Notes under the pieces: generated by a model
Seen by the model: the letters and a program-made list of their open reading frames with translations, nothing else
Databases searched by the model: none
Told to the model about the DNA's origin: nothing
Source: Rhodovulum sulfidophilum
Lineage (GTDB): Bacteria > Pseudomonadota > Alphaproteobacteria > Rhodobacterales > Rhodobacteraceae
Direction of reading: 5' to 3'
DNA length: 64,000 bases
Assembly (NCBI GenBank): GCA_003241785.1
Contig: QFPW01000005.1
Span: 128,295-192,294, forward strand
Program-made: the position numbers and the translations under genes
Shown here: positions 16,978-26,251 of the stretch, piece by piece
How the letters are laid out: every line of letters begins with the position of its first letter
How positions within the stretch are numbered: position 1 is the stretch's first letter

Positions 16978-17867
16978 GCGAGACCGACCGGATCGAGGCG
17001 GAGGCGGCGCGGTGGGTCGCGCGGCTCGGCTCGGCCGACGCGACCGAGGCCGACCGCGCCGGCTTCGCCGCCTGGCGGGCGGCCGACGCGCGCCACGCGG
17101 CGGCCTTCGCCGAGTTCGACCAGCTCTGGGGCGAGCTCCGCGCGGCGCCGATCCCGGCCTCGCGCCTCGCCACGCTGCGCCGGCGGCGCGCGGCCGTCCC
17201 GGCGCTGATCCTGCTCGCCGGGATCGGACTCGGCGCGCTCCTGGGCCCAGAGGCGCTGCTGCGCCTGCGCGCCGACGCGATCGCGGGGGTGGGCGAGATC
17301 CGGCACATGACCCTGCCCGACGGCAGCGAACTGGACCTTGATTCCGGCGCGGCGGTGGCGCTCGACTTCGACGGCGCCGCGCGCCGCGTCGTGGTGCTGC
17401 GCGGCGCGGTCTTCGCCGAGGCGCGGCCCGATCCAGCGCGGCCCTTCACGCTCGAGAGCCCGCGGATCGTCGCCCGGGCGCTCGGCACCCGCTTCGGCGT
17501 CGACGGGGACGCCGTCGTCGTCGCGCAGGGCACGGTCGAAGCGCGCGGCGGCGGCGCGCTGGTGACGCTGAGGGGCGGGGAGGGCGCGCGGCTCGCCGAC
17601 GGACACTTCGAGACCGAGGCCATCGGGCCGGCCGCCACGGCCTGGCGCGAGGGCCGGCTGGTGGTCTCCGGCCAGCCGCTTTCCGAGGTGCTGGCGGAGC
17701 TTGGCCGCTACCGGCGCGGGCGGGTGGTGCTGCTCGACCGCGGGGCGGGCGCGCGGGAGGTCTCGGGTGTGTTCGACCTCGCCGACCCCGATCAGGCGCT
17801 CGGCGTCCTCGCCGACGCGACGGGCCTGCGCCTCACGCGGCTGCCCGGCCTCGCGATCCTGCGCTGA
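16974..17867 (+). CDS. FecR-family anti-sigma/sensor protein
   Basis: 297 aa. N-terminal DUF4880 region (EAARWVARLG...FAAWRAADARHAAAFAEFDQLW, residues 8-50) is the cytoplasmic anti-sigma part. One membrane helix follows (about 72-92), then the periplasmic FecR domain (LPDGSELDLDSGAAVALDF and TRFGVDGD) and a C-terminal STN-like domain (SGVFDLADPDQALGVLADATGL). In Fec-type systems it passes the signal from the receptor's N-terminal domain to the sigma factor. GTG at 16974 overlaps the sigma stop; a GTG one codon earlier is equally possible. Confidence 0.88.
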   Translation: MSETDRIEAEAARWVARLGSADATEADRAGFAAWRAADARHAAAFAEFDQLWGELRAAPIPASRLATLRRRRAAVPALILLAGIGLGALLGPEALLRLRADAIAGVGEIRHMTLPDGSELDLDSGAAVALDFDGAARRVVVLRGAVFAEARPDPARPFTLESPRIVARALGTRFGVDGDAVVVAQGTVEARGGGALVTLRGGEGARLADGHFETEAIGPAATAWREGRLVVSGQPLSEVLAELGRYRRGRVVLLDRGAGAREVSGVFDLADPDQALGVLADATGLRLTRLPGLAILR

Positions 17868-17966
17868 GCGCGATTTTTTCGCGACCCGACGTCAGGAGCT
17901 GGCCGCCCCGGCGCTCTTCCTCCGGTGAAGGGGGGTGACCCCCCGAAGATCGGGGACAGAACGACG

Positions 17967-20399
17967 ATGACACGACTGAGCCTTCTCCTGACCACGGCGC
18001 TCTGCGCCGCGACGCTGACGGCGGCGACGGCGGCGCGCGCGCAGGTGGCGACGGCGGCGACGAGCATCTCCATCCCGGCCGGCGCGCTCGAGCCCGCGCT
18101 GCTCGAGCTCGGGCGTCAGGCGGGGCTGGTCTTCGCCTACGACAGCGCGCTGACCCGCGGCCGGACCACCGGCGGCGCCTCGGGATCCCTTTCCGCCGCC
18201 GAGGCCGTCGCGCGGGTGCTGGCGGGCACCGGGCTCGGCTTCGAATTCACCGGCCCGCGCTCGGTGCGCGTCACCGCGCCGCTCTCGGAAGCCGAGGGCG
18301 TCGAGGGCGCGCTCCAGCTCGGCACGATCGACGTCAGTGGCCTCTCGGACAGGACCGAGGGCACCGGCCTTTACACGACCGAGGCGCCGAGCGTGACCGC
18401 GACGGGTCTCGCGCTCACCGCGCGGGAGACGCCGCAGTCGGTGAGCGTGATCACCAACCAGCGCATGATCGACCAGGGCAGCGTGACGCTGACCGACGTG
18501 ATCAACCAGACGCCGGGGATCAGCGCCGCGAAGGCCTACGGCGACGCGCGCTGGAGCTACACCGCCCGGGGCAACGCGATCACCAACACCCAGTACGACG
18601 GGCTGACCCAGCCCAATGCCTGGTGGGCGCAGGAGGGCTCGCCCGACGACATGGTGATCTACGACCGGGTCGAGGTGGTGCGCGGCGCGACCGGGCTGAT
18701 GGACGGGCCGGGTAGTCCCTCGGCCTCGGTCAATCTGGTGCGCAAGCGCCCGCTCGACGTGCCGCGCTTCACGCTCGAGGCCGTCGCCCGCGACTATGGC
18801 CAGGGGATCCTCACCTTCGACGGCACCCGGCCGCTCAATGCCTCCGGCTCGATTCGGGGGCGGCTCGTGGCGCAGGGGATCGCCGGCGACAGCTACGAGG
18901 AGGCGAAGTCGCGCGAATCCGCGCTCTTCTACGGCGCGGTCGACATCGACCTCGCCGAGCGGACCACGCTCGGCCTCGGCTTCGGTCACCAGCGCGACCG
19001 GATCGACGGCTATGCCTGGGGCGGGTTCTGGCTCGGCCCCGACGGCGAGCGGTACGAATTCGACGCCACCGACAACCCGGGCCTCGCCTGGGAATATCTC
19101 ACCCGCGAGCAGGACGTGTTCTACGCCGATCTCACGCATGAGTTCGAGAACGGCTGGGACTTCCGCCTCGCCGGGCGCTGGGTGAACGGCGAGCGCACGC
19201 GGCTCGCCTCGCTCGCGACCTGGGACGACGCCGAGACGCTCTCGCGCTCGGGATCCTACGCGCCGGGCTTCCAGGACAGCGCGGCGCTCGGCGCCACGGT
19301 CTCGGGCGCCTTCGAGCTCTTCGGTCGCTCGCACGAGATCGCCTTCGGCGCCGACTGGGCCGAGGTCTCCACCGGCATGACCTATCCCTGGCGCTACAGC
19401 TTCGTCATCGAGGATCCGACCCGCCCCGACACCTGGGCGCATGCAAAACCGTCCGGCGGCGACGAGGTCACCTGGGACACGCGGGACCGCACCGCGCAGT
19501 GGGGCGGCTTCGTCTCCGGCCGCTTCGAGCTCGCCGACCCCCTGCATCTCGTCGCGGGCGCGCGGCTGGCTTGGTACGACCACAGCGACACGAGCGGCAA
19601 TCCCCAGCTCGGGCCGAAGACGAAGTCGGGCTTCCGGGTCGACGCCGAGCCGATCCCCTATGTCGGCCTCGTCTACGACCTCAACGACAAGGTCAGCCTC
19701 TACGCGAGCTATACCGAGGTCTTCCGGCCGCAGTCCGAGCGCTCGGTCGACAATACCCAGCTCTCCCCGGCGACGGGCTCCAACGCGGAGATCGGTGCGA
19801 AGGCCGAGGTGTTCGAAGGCCGGGTGATGGGGACGCTCGCGCTCTTCGATACCCAGCTCACGGGCCTGCCGGAACAGGTCGACCAGTCGCTGTGCCCGCT
19901 GCCCGACCAGGCCTGCTACCGCGCGGCCGAACGGGTATCGACCCAGGGCGGCGAGATCGAGATCACCGGGGCCGTGACCGAGCGCTGGAACCTGATGGCA
20001 AGCTATACCTACGCCTACGCCAAATACGCGGCGGGGCCGAACGCGGGCCAGCGCTACGCCGCGGATTCCGCGCCGGTCCATGTCGCGAAGCTCTCCACCA
20101 CCTACGACCTTTCGGGCGGCCTCGCCGGGCTCACCGTCGGCGGCGCGGTCCGCGCGCAGAGCGGCGTCTATTCCGACGGGATCGGCCTGACCACCGGCGC
20201 GCCGTTCCGGATCGCCCAGGGCGGCTACGCGATCTTCGATCTGATGGCCCGCTACGCCTTCGGCGAGCAGACCGCGCTGCAGGTGAACGTCGACAACTTG
20301 TTCGACCGGCTCTACCAGACCGAGGTCGACAGCCAGTGGAGCGGCAATTTCTTCGGCGCGCCCCGCACCGTCTCGCTCACGCTCCGGCACATGTTCTGA
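17967..20399 (+). CDS. TonB-dependent siderophore receptor with signalling (STN) domain
   Basis: 810 aa, FpvA/FoxA-like size. A signal peptide (residues 1-25, ending ARAQ) is followed by an STN domain (IPAGALEPALLELGRQAGLVF, residues 30-110), a plug domain (ETPQSVSVITNQRMIDQ, LTDVINQTPGIS, RVEVVRGATGLMDGPGSPSASVNLVRKRP) and a 22-strand barrel that ends in Phe (SLTLRHMF), the outer-membrane assembly signal. The STN domain is what talks to FecR, so FecI-FecR-receptor form a complete surface-signalling set. Siderophore identity is unknown. Two cysteines (CPLPDQAC) in an extracellular loop may form a disulfide. The internal ATG is chosen at the signal peptide. Confidence 0.92.
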   Translation: MTRLSLLLTTALCAATLTAATAARAQVATAATSISIPAGALEPALLELGRQAGLVFAYDSALTRGRTTGGASGSLSAAEAVARVLAGTGLGFEFTGPRSVRVTAPLSEAEGVEGALQLGTIDVSGLSDRTEGTGLYTTEAPSVTATGLALTARETPQSVSVITNQRMIDQGSVTLTDVINQTPGISAAKAYGDARWSYTARGNAITNTQYDGLTQPNAWWAQEGSPDDMVIYDRVEVVRGATGLMDGPGSPSASVNLVRKRPLDVPRFTLEAVARDYGQGILTFDGTRPLNASGSIRGRLVAQGIAGDSYEEAKSRESALFYGAVDIDLAERTTLGLGFGHQRDRIDGYAWGGFWLGPDGERYEFDATDNPGLAWEYLTREQDVFYADLTHEFENGWDFRLAGRWVNGERTRLASLATWDDAETLSRSGSYAPGFQDSAALGATVSGAFELFGRSHEIAFGADWAEVSTGMTYPWRYSFVIEDPTRPDTWAHAKPSGGDEVTWDTRDRTAQWGGFVSGRFELADPLHLVAGARLAWYDHSDTSGNPQLGPKTKSGFRVDAEPIPYVGLVYDLNDKVSLYASYTEVFRPQSERSVDNTQLSPATGSNAEIGAKAEVFEGRVMGTLALFDTQLTGLPEQVDQSLCPLPDQACYRAAERVSTQGGEIEITGAVTERWNLMASYTYAYAKYAAGPNAGQRYAADSAPVHVAKLSTTYDLSGGLAGLTVGGAVRAQSGVYSDGIGLTTGAPFRIAQGGYAIFDLMARYAFGEQTALQVNVDNLFDRLYQTEVDSQWSGNFFGAPRTVSLTLRHMF

Positions 20400-20586
20400 G
20401 CGCGGAGGCGGCGCTCCGCTCCCGGCCGCCGCCTCGGCCGCGCCCGAGCCGGTTGTCCTCGGCCGGGCGCTCGCATACCATCGCGGCCATGGGCCAAGGC
20501 CAGAAACGCCCCGGCGCGGCGATCCAGCCAGGTCCAGACATCGCGACGACCGCGAGGGGCGCGCGAAGGATGGTTTGGAAGGACGG

Positions 20587-21360
20587 ATGGCGGCCCGGCG
20601 TCATATCTCGCGACCCCTGGTTTCGGCCCGAGTGCTCGTCGGGCACCGCCGGTCATGGGGAAGCGACTATGTCCTCGCGGTCATCCTGGCCGTCATCGCG
20701 GGCGCGTCCAACGCGGGCGGGTTCTTCGCCCTCGGAGAATACACTTCGCACATGACGGGCTATCTGTCCCGGATCGCCGACAACCTGGTCGCCGGGCAGC
20801 TCCTGGTCGTGGGCACGGCGCTGCTCGCGATCGCGTCCTTCGCCTCCGGCGCGGCCTTCACGGCCCTCCTGGTGAACTGGGCGCGATGGCGCATGGGGCG
20901 CCGGCAGTACGCGCTGCCGCTGGCGGTGCAGGGCGCCTGCCTCGCCTGTTTCGCGTTCGGAGGCGTGTTCACCACCCCGACGGGGCGGCTGTTCGCGCTG
21001 GCCTGCCTCTGCTTCATCATGGGGATGCAGAACGCCACGATCACCAAGATCTCCGGAGCCCGGATCCGGACGACGCACGCGACCGGCATGATCACGGACA
21101 TCGGGATCGAATCCGGGCGGGCGATCTACGGCCTGCTCCGCCGCGATGGCCGCGTGCGCGCGGACCCGACGAAGCTCAGGATCCTCCTCACGCTCGTCAC
21201 GTCTTTCGTGACCGGCGGCGTCGTCGGCGCGATCGGATACTCCGTGGCCGGGTTCTACTTCTCGCTTCCCCTCGCGGCCGCGCTCCTCGCGCTCTCCCTT
21301 CCCGCGCTGGTGACGCGGCCGCGCCGGGCGAGCGCGGGCCTCCCGGCCTCAAGGGTCTGA
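20587..21360 (+). CDS. DUF1275 (YoaK-type) membrane protein
   Basis: 257 aa with six or seven membrane helices. The family signatures are clear: VIAGASNAGGFFALGEYTSHMTGYLSR near the first helix (consensus G-x-x-D/N-A-x-G...T-x-H-x-T-G) and MGMQNATITKISGARIRTTHATGMITDIG. DUF1275 proteins are widespread inner-membrane proteins of unknown transport-like function. A longer TTG start at 20575 exists, but the ATG at 20587 has GGAAGGA just upstream. A second, diverged member lies at 40242-40928 in a different operon. Confidence 0.85.
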   Translation: MAARRHISRPLVSARVLVGHRRSWGSDYVLAVILAVIAGASNAGGFFALGEYTSHMTGYLSRIADNLVAGQLLVVGTALLAIASFASGAAFTALLVNWARWRMGRRQYALPLAVQGACLACFAFGGVFTTPTGRLFALACLCFIMGMQNATITKISGARIRTTHATGMITDIGIESGRAIYGLLRRDGRVRADPTKLRILLTLVTSFVTGGVVGAIGYSVAGFYFSLPLAAALLALSLPALVTRPRRASAGLPASRV

Positions 21361-21669
21361 CCGGCAAGGGAGGGAGGGGGGGCGCCAGCGTCGCCGCCCC
21401 GGGCCGAAGCCGTCCACTTTCCGGCTGGGCGGCACGACCGGACTCGCCCACGCGGTGCGCGCGCGGGTCGCGGAGGACTCCCAAGCCGACCCCGAGCCAG
21501 GGCATGATCGTCTCGCACTGGAGATAGGGAAGCGCGGAGGAGGGCTGAGGGCGCCCCGGTGTTCAGGTGGTCCCGCGGCGGGTTTGTGTGAAACCCCCGA
21601 CCCCCGCCGATGACCCTTCCGCCGGTCGGCGAGAACGGTGACCGCGCGGGGCCGACTCCGAGGCGGTGG
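21361..21669. other. 309-bp convergent intergenic region, nothing coding recognised
   Basis: Between the DUF1275 gene (plus) and the TetR gene (minus). It contains a G-rich run near 21370 and a short stem-loop GGGTTT-GTGTG-AAACCC at 21580-21596, which might help termination but has no T tract. No protein or repeat was recognised. Confidence 0.4.
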
Positions 21670-22383
21670 TCAGGCGGCGCCGATCCCGGCAGGTCCGTGG
21701 GGGATCGCGTCCCGGCCGGCGGCGCGCGGTTTTCCCGGGCCGAAGACCAGATCGAGCTGGCGCTCGAACAGCGTTCCGATCGGAACCGGCGCGTCCGGGC
21801 GGAACACGCCGTTGTGGACCAGCCCGATCCAGAGCGGCGCGGCCAGAAGATAGGCCGCGTGATCGGCCAGCTCGGGCGCGAGCTCGCCCCGGACCACGGC
21901 CTCGCGGGCGATCCTTTCGAGATAGGCGAGAAAGGGCAGGTAGACCTCGCGCCGGTAGGCCGCCGTCAGTTCGGGAAAGGCGCGCGATTCGGTCAGCGCC
22001 AGCCGCGCGATCGTCGCGCGCCCCGTTTCCTCGATCACCGCCATGACCGGCAGCAACGCGCGCTGGCAATAGCCGCGGACGCTCTCGTCCGGGCCGATCG
22101 GCTGCTCGTTCGCCGCGCGCAGCGGGTCGGTGACGCTCTCCCGCATCAGGTCGAGGAACAGTGCCTCCTTGGTCGGGAAATAGCGGTAGGGCGTTCCCTT
22201 CGCGAGGCCCGCGCGTTCGGCCACGCGTGTCATCGTCGTGGCGGCGAACCCCTGTTCGAGGAATTCGGCCATGGCGGCCGCGAGGATCACCGAGCGGGTA
22301 TGCGCGGTCTTCTCGGGGCTGGGGCCCCGGGTCCGGGGCTCCCGGGGGGCGTGGACAGCGGGCTGGGGGTCTGGCTGGCGCAT
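21670..22383 (-). CDS. TetR-family repressor of the MFS/quinoprotein operon
   Basis: 237 aa. The TetR DNA-binding domain spans roughly residues 22-75: TRSVILAAAMAEFLEQGFAATTMTRVAERAGLAKGTPYRYFPTKEALF, with the canonical YxYF-x-K-x-x-L end. The rest is a helical ligand domain (TetR_C, tyrosine/proline-rich core EVYLPFLAYLERIAREAV). The start MRQPDPQ at 22381-22383 is preferred over far-upstream Mets. It is divergent from the MFS gene and a palindromic operator lies between them, so it probably represses that operon and itself. No ligand is known. Confidence 0.88.
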   Translation of the reverse strand: MRQPDPQPAVHAPREPRTRGPSPEKTAHTRSVILAAAMAEFLEQGFAATTMTRVAERAGLAKGTPYRYFPTKEALFLDLMRESVTDPLRAANEQPIGPDESVRGYCQRALLPVMAVIEETGRATIARLALTESRAFPELTAAYRREVYLPFLAYLERIAREAVVRGELAPELADHAAYLLAAPLWIGLVHNGVFRPDAPVPIGTLFERQLDLVFGPGKPRAAGRDAIPHGPAGIGAA

Positions 22384-22454
22384 GGCGCCGATTGTCCGGG
22401 GCATCGGGCGCGGTTGCAAGCGCCCCCTTCGCCGCCGCTTTCGGCCTTGAACAA

Positions 22455-22474
22455 AAATGACCAATCGGTCATTT
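22455..22474. promoter_or_regulatory. TetR operator palindrome
   Basis: AAATGACC (22455-22462) and GGTCATTT (22467-22474) are perfect inverted repeats with a 4-base spacer AATC. TGACCnnnnGGTCA is a common core of TetR-family operators. It is centred in the 152-bp divergent region between the TetR gene and the MFS gene. Confidence 0.75.
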
Positions 22475-22535
22475 CTAGCGGTGCCGATTCGGGCCCGACC
22501 GGGCATTGACGAACGGATCTCAGGATCGCAACCCC

Positions 22536-23756
22536 GTGTCCGACGATGAACCACGAAGCTGGGGGCCCTTCGTCCTTGTCGTGCTGACGCTCGCGGCGGG
22601 CGCGATGGGCGCGACGATGGCGAGCCCGCTCTTCCCGATCTACGAGGCCACCTGGGGCATCGGTCATGCGACGGTCACGCTGCTTTACGTCGCCTACATG
22701 GCCGGCGTTCTCGGCGGGCTCATGTTCCTGACCCAGCTGACCGGCCGCTTCGGCGCCATCCGGATGCTGCGGCTCGGCGGCGGGCTTCTGGTCGTGGGAC
22801 TGCTGTTCTCGGCCCTGGCGACGGGGCCGCTGACGCTCACACCCGCGCGGGTTCTGGTCGGGGTGGCCTCCGGCCTCGTCACCTCGGCCGCGACGCTCGG
22901 CCTTCCGCGGCTCGAGCCCGCGGCGGGCGAGATCGCGCCGCTCGTCGCCTCCTGCACGACGATGGCCGGTTTCGGCCTCGGCCCGATGGTCTGCGGCCTG
23001 CTCGCGCAATTCGCGCCCGCGCCGCTCGCGACACCCTATCTGGTGGTTCTCGCCGTGGTCGGCGCGCTCGTCCTCGGCCTGGCCCGGACGCCGGCCGATC
23101 CGGGTCTCGATCCGGAAGCCGGGCCAGGGACGAGGCCGGGCCTCGCCCCGCGGCTCGGCCTGCCCGCGCCGGGGCGGGTGGGCGTGTTTCTCGTCGCGGC
23201 CTTCGCCACCTTCTCGGCCTACGCGCTCTTCAGCCTGCTCGCGTCGCTCGCCCCCTCGTTCCTGCCCATGATCCTCCCCTGGCATGGTCCGGCGGTCAGC
23301 GGCTTCGCGATCGGTCTGGTCCTGGCCTGCTCGGCCCTGGCGCAGCTGCCCGCGCGGCGGCTGCCGCCGCGCCGGTGCCTCGGTCTCGCGCTCTGCCTTC
23401 TCGCGATCGGCGCGCTGGCGCTGGCGCTCGCCATGCATTTCCGCCGGGCCGAGATCTTCGTCCTCGCCGATCTCGCCATCGGCTCGGGCCACGGGCTGGC
23501 CTTCCTCGCCGGAATGACGCTCATCTCGCTGATCGCCCCGGGCGCGAAACGCGCGCCGGTGCTCTCGTCGCATCTTTGCGTCGCCTATCTCGGGGCGATC
23601 CTGCCGATCCTCGCCGTCGGCCGGCTCGCCGACGGGATCGGCCTCGCCCCGGCCGTCATCGCCTTCTGCGCGACCTTCGCGCTGATCTGTTCCGTTCTTC
23701 TCGGTCTTTCCCGCCGCGTCGGCGGCCTCGACATGGCCACCGACACCCCACGCTGA
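22536..23756 (+). CDS. Major facilitator superfamily transporter
   Basis: 406 aa, twelve membrane helices. The motif-A region between helices 2 and 3 reads QLTGRFGAIRMLRLGG, and helix 1 has MASPLFPIYEATWGIGHATVTLLYVAYMAGVLGGL, typical of sugar-efflux/drug-efflux-type MFS carriers. Two starts are possible: GTG at 22536 (used here, AGGA about 10 bases upstream) or TTG at 22506. The gene is TetR-controlled and is followed 17 bp downstream by a membrane quinoprotein dehydrogenase, so substrate export or uptake may be tied to periplasmic oxidation. Confidence 0.85.
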   Translation: MSDDEPRSWGPFVLVVLTLAAGAMGATMASPLFPIYEATWGIGHATVTLLYVAYMAGVLGGLMFLTQLTGRFGAIRMLRLGGGLLVVGLLFSALATGPLTLTPARVLVGVASGLVTSAATLGLPRLEPAAGEIAPLVASCTTMAGFGLGPMVCGLLAQFAPAPLATPYLVVLAVVGALVLGLARTPADPGLDPEAGPGTRPGLAPRLGLPAPGRVGVFLVAAFATFSAYALFSLLASLAPSFLPMILPWHGPAVSGFAIGLVLACSALAQLPARRLPPRRCLGLALCLLAIGALALALAMHFRRAEIFVLADLAIGSGHGLAFLAGMTLISLIAPGAKRAPVLSSHLCVAYLGAILPILAVGRLADGIGLAPAVIAFCATFALICSVLLGLSRRVGGLDMATDTPR

Positions 23757-23773
23757 CAGGAGGTTTTCCGTCG

Positions 23774-26122
23774 ATGTCTGAACCCAACGCTGGAACCGGG
23801 CTGCGCTGGCTCGTTTCCGCCTATGGCGCGATCCTCGCCATCGTCGGGCTGGTGCTCGGCGGCGGCGGCCTCTGGCTCGCCGCGCTCGGCGGCTCCTGGT
23901 ATTACCTGATCGCCGGGGCCGCCCTGGTCGTGGCGGGCGTCCTGATGTCGCGCCGCGCGCCCGCGGGCTTCGCCCTCTTCGCGGCGGTCGCGCTTCTCAC
24001 CGTTCCCTGGGCGCTCTGGGAGACGGGCGGTGCCTTCTGGGGCCTGGTGCCGCGCCTCGCGCCCTGGCTGGTCATGGGGATCGTCGCGGCGCTGCTCTGG
24101 CCGCTCGTCGGCGGCGCGCGGACGCGGATCCCGGCCTTCGCCGTCGCCGGCCTTCTCCTTCTCGTCGGGATCGCGGGCGGCGTGGCCATGTTCCGCCCGC
24201 ATGGGGTGATCCGCCCGGCGAAAGTGACCCACGCCGCGATCCCCGCGAACCCCGGGGCGCCGGCGCGCTGGGAATACTACGGCTACGCGCCCGGCGGGAC
24301 GCGCTTCGTGCCCTATACCGCGATCAACCGCGACAACGTGGTGGATCTCGAGGTCGCCTGGACCTTCCGCACCGGCGAGGCGCCGGTGAAGGGCACCGAG
24401 TTCCAGAACACGCCGATCCAGATCGGGGACAGCGTCTATGTCTGCACGCCGCTGAACCAGGTCATCGCGCTCGACGCCGATACCGGCGCCGAGAAATGGC
24501 GCTTCGATCCCGAGGTCGAGCCGAACCAGTTCTGGAACCGCTGCCGCGGCGTCGGCTATTACGAAAGCCGGCTGGTCCCGGAGGGCGCGGCCTGCCACGC
24601 GCGCGTCGTGCTGACGACCAACGACGCGCGCATGATCGCGCTCGACGCCGCGACCGGCGCCCCCTGCGAGGCCTTCGGCGCCCGGGGCGAGGCCAACCTC
24701 GAGGACGGTCTCGGCGAGGTGAAGCCGAGCTACTACATGCCGACCTCGATGCCCACGGTGATCGAGGACCTGGTGATCGTCGGCGGCTGGGTCTTCGACG
24801 GGCGCGAGGTGGGCGAGCCCTCCGGCGTGATCCGTGCCTATTCGGCCGAGAACGGCGAACTGGTCTGGGCCTGGGATCTGGGCGACCCGGAGATCACGAA
24901 GCTGCCGCCCGAGGGCGAAACCTATACCCGCGGCACGCCGAACATGTGGTCGACGCCGGCCTTCGACCCGGAGCTCGGGCTCATCTACCTGCCGCTCGGC
25001 AATTCCACCCCGGACTTCTGGGGCGGCCATCGCTCCGAGGCCTCGAAAGAATACGGCGCGTCGATCGTCGCGCTCGACTATCGCACCGGGCGGGAGAAGT
25101 GGCACTTCCAGACCACGCATTACGACGTCTGGGATTACGACGTCCCGGCCCAGCCGGCGCTGGTCGACATCCCCGACGGCGCGGGCGGCGTGATCCCGGC
25201 GGTGGCGCAGGTGACGAAGACGGGCTTCACCTATGTGCTCGACCGCCGCACCGGCGCGCCGGTGAAGGAGGTGGTCGAGACCCCGGTCAGCCAGGATGGC
25301 GAGGAGGGCGCTGCCCTGTCGCCGACGCAGCCCTTCTCGACCGGGATGCCGCATCTCGGCGGCGACCGCCTGACCGAGGCCGACATGTGGGGCGCGACGA
25401 TGTTCGACCAGCTCGCCTGCCGCGTCGCCTTCCGCCAGCTGCGCTACGACGGCCCGTTCACGCCGCTGTCCTCCGAGGACATGGCGCTGATCTACCCGGG
25501 CTTCTACGGCGGGATGAACTGGGGCTCGGTCGCGATCGACGAGAACCTCGGCTACATGATCGTCAACGACATCCGGATGCCGCAGCAGGCGACCTTCATC
25601 CGGCGCGAGGACGTGACCGCGGAAATGGCCGCGAGCCTCAGCCACGACGCGGGCGTCCATCCGCAGAACGGCACGCCCTGGGCGGCGCTGCGCGGCGGCT
25701 TCTATTCGCCGCTCGGCATCCCCTGCCACGCTCCGCCCTGGGGCACGGTCTCGGCGGTCGATCTGAAGACCGGCGAACTGGTCTGGCAGCGCCCGGCCGG
25801 GAGCATCGAGGACGCGACGCTGTCGAACGGCCTGAAGCTGCCGCTGCCGATGGAGATCGGGATGCCGACCCTCGGCGGACCGCTGTCGACGGCGGGCGGC
25901 ATCACCTTCTTCGCCGGGACGCAGGACTACTACCTGCGCGCCTATGACACGGCGACGGGCGACGAGCTCTGGAAGGGCCGGCTGCCGGTGGGCGGGCAGG
26001 CGACGCCGATGAGCTACGTCTCGCCGAACACCGGCGAGCAATACGTGGTCGTCGCCGCCGGCGGCGCCCGCCAGTCGCCGGACCGCGGCGACTACGTCGT
26101 CGCCTACAAGCTGAGGCGCTGA
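23774..26122 (+). CDS. Membrane-bound PQQ-dependent glucose/polyol dehydrogenase-like quinoprotein
   Basis: 782 aa, close to E. coli membrane glucose dehydrogenase (796). Residues 1-145 contain five membrane helices for ubiquinone interaction; the remainder is an eight-bladed propeller in the periplasm. Seen landmarks: WEYYGYAPGGTRFVPYTAIN at the start of the propeller, the DVWDYDVPAQPALVDIP segment that carries the active-site Asp in this family, and VAQVTKTGFTYVLDRRTG with the PQQ-contacting Lys. These enzymes oxidise aldoses or polyols and feed electrons to the respiratory chain. No PQQ biosynthesis genes are in the window. An AGGAGG site lies 11 bases upstream, and the MFS gene ends 17 bp before. 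Confidence 0.88.
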   Translation: MSEPNAGTGLRWLVSAYGAILAIVGLVLGGGGLWLAALGGSWYYLIAGAALVVAGVLMSRRAPAGFALFAAVALLTVPWALWETGGAFWGLVPRLAPWLVMGIVAALLWPLVGGARTRIPAFAVAGLLLLVGIAGGVAMFRPHGVIRPAKVTHAAIPANPGAPARWEYYGYAPGGTRFVPYTAINRDNVVDLEVAWTFRTGEAPVKGTEFQNTPIQIGDSVYVCTPLNQVIALDADTGAEKWRFDPEVEPNQFWNRCRGVGYYESRLVPEGAACHARVVLTTNDARMIALDAATGAPCEAFGARGEANLEDGLGEVKPSYYMPTSMPTVIEDLVIVGGWVFDGREVGEPSGVIRAYSAENGELVWAWDLGDPEITKLPPEGETYTRGTPNMWSTPAFDPELGLIYLPLGNSTPDFWGGHRSEASKEYGASIVALDYRTGREKWHFQTTHYDVWDYDVPAQPALVDIPDGAGGVIPAVAQVTKTGFTYVLDRRTGAPVKEVVETPVSQDGEEGAALSPTQPFSTGMPHLGGDRLTEADMWGATMFDQLACRVAFRQLRYDGPFTPLSSEDMALIYPGFYGGMNWGSVAIDENLGYMIVNDIRMPQQATFIRREDVTAEMAASLSHDAGVHPQNGTPWAALRGGFYSPLGIPCHAPPWGTVSAVDLKTGELVWQRPAGSIEDATLSNGLKLPLPMEIGMPTLGGPLSTAGGITFFAGTQDYYLRAYDTATGDELWKGRLPVGGQATPMSYVSPNTGEQYVVVAAGGARQSPDRGDYVVAYKLRR

Positions 26123-26128
26123 AGCAAC

Positions 26129-26150
26129 GGGCCGCCCTTCCGGGCGGCCC
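26129..26150. terminator. Hairpin between convergent quinoprotein and SDR genes
   Basis: GGGCCGCCC (26129-26137) pairs perfectly with GGGCGGCCC (26142-26150) around a TTCC loop, seven bases after the quinoprotein stop codon. A T tract is missing, but position and strength suggest a terminator. Confidence 0.6.
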
Positions 26151-26251
26151 GCCCGCGATCCGCCGGTGGTCCCGGGGTCGCGATCCGGCCCCCGACCGCC
26201 GGTGGCCGCGCGGTCCCGGTCGCGGCGCGCCTCCGGCGGGGCCTGACGGCC

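Noticed and set aside
21580..21596. GGGTTT/AAACCC stem-loop as terminator of the DUF1275 or TetR gene
   Set aside because: It is short, has no T tract on either strand, and is far from the DUF1275 stop.
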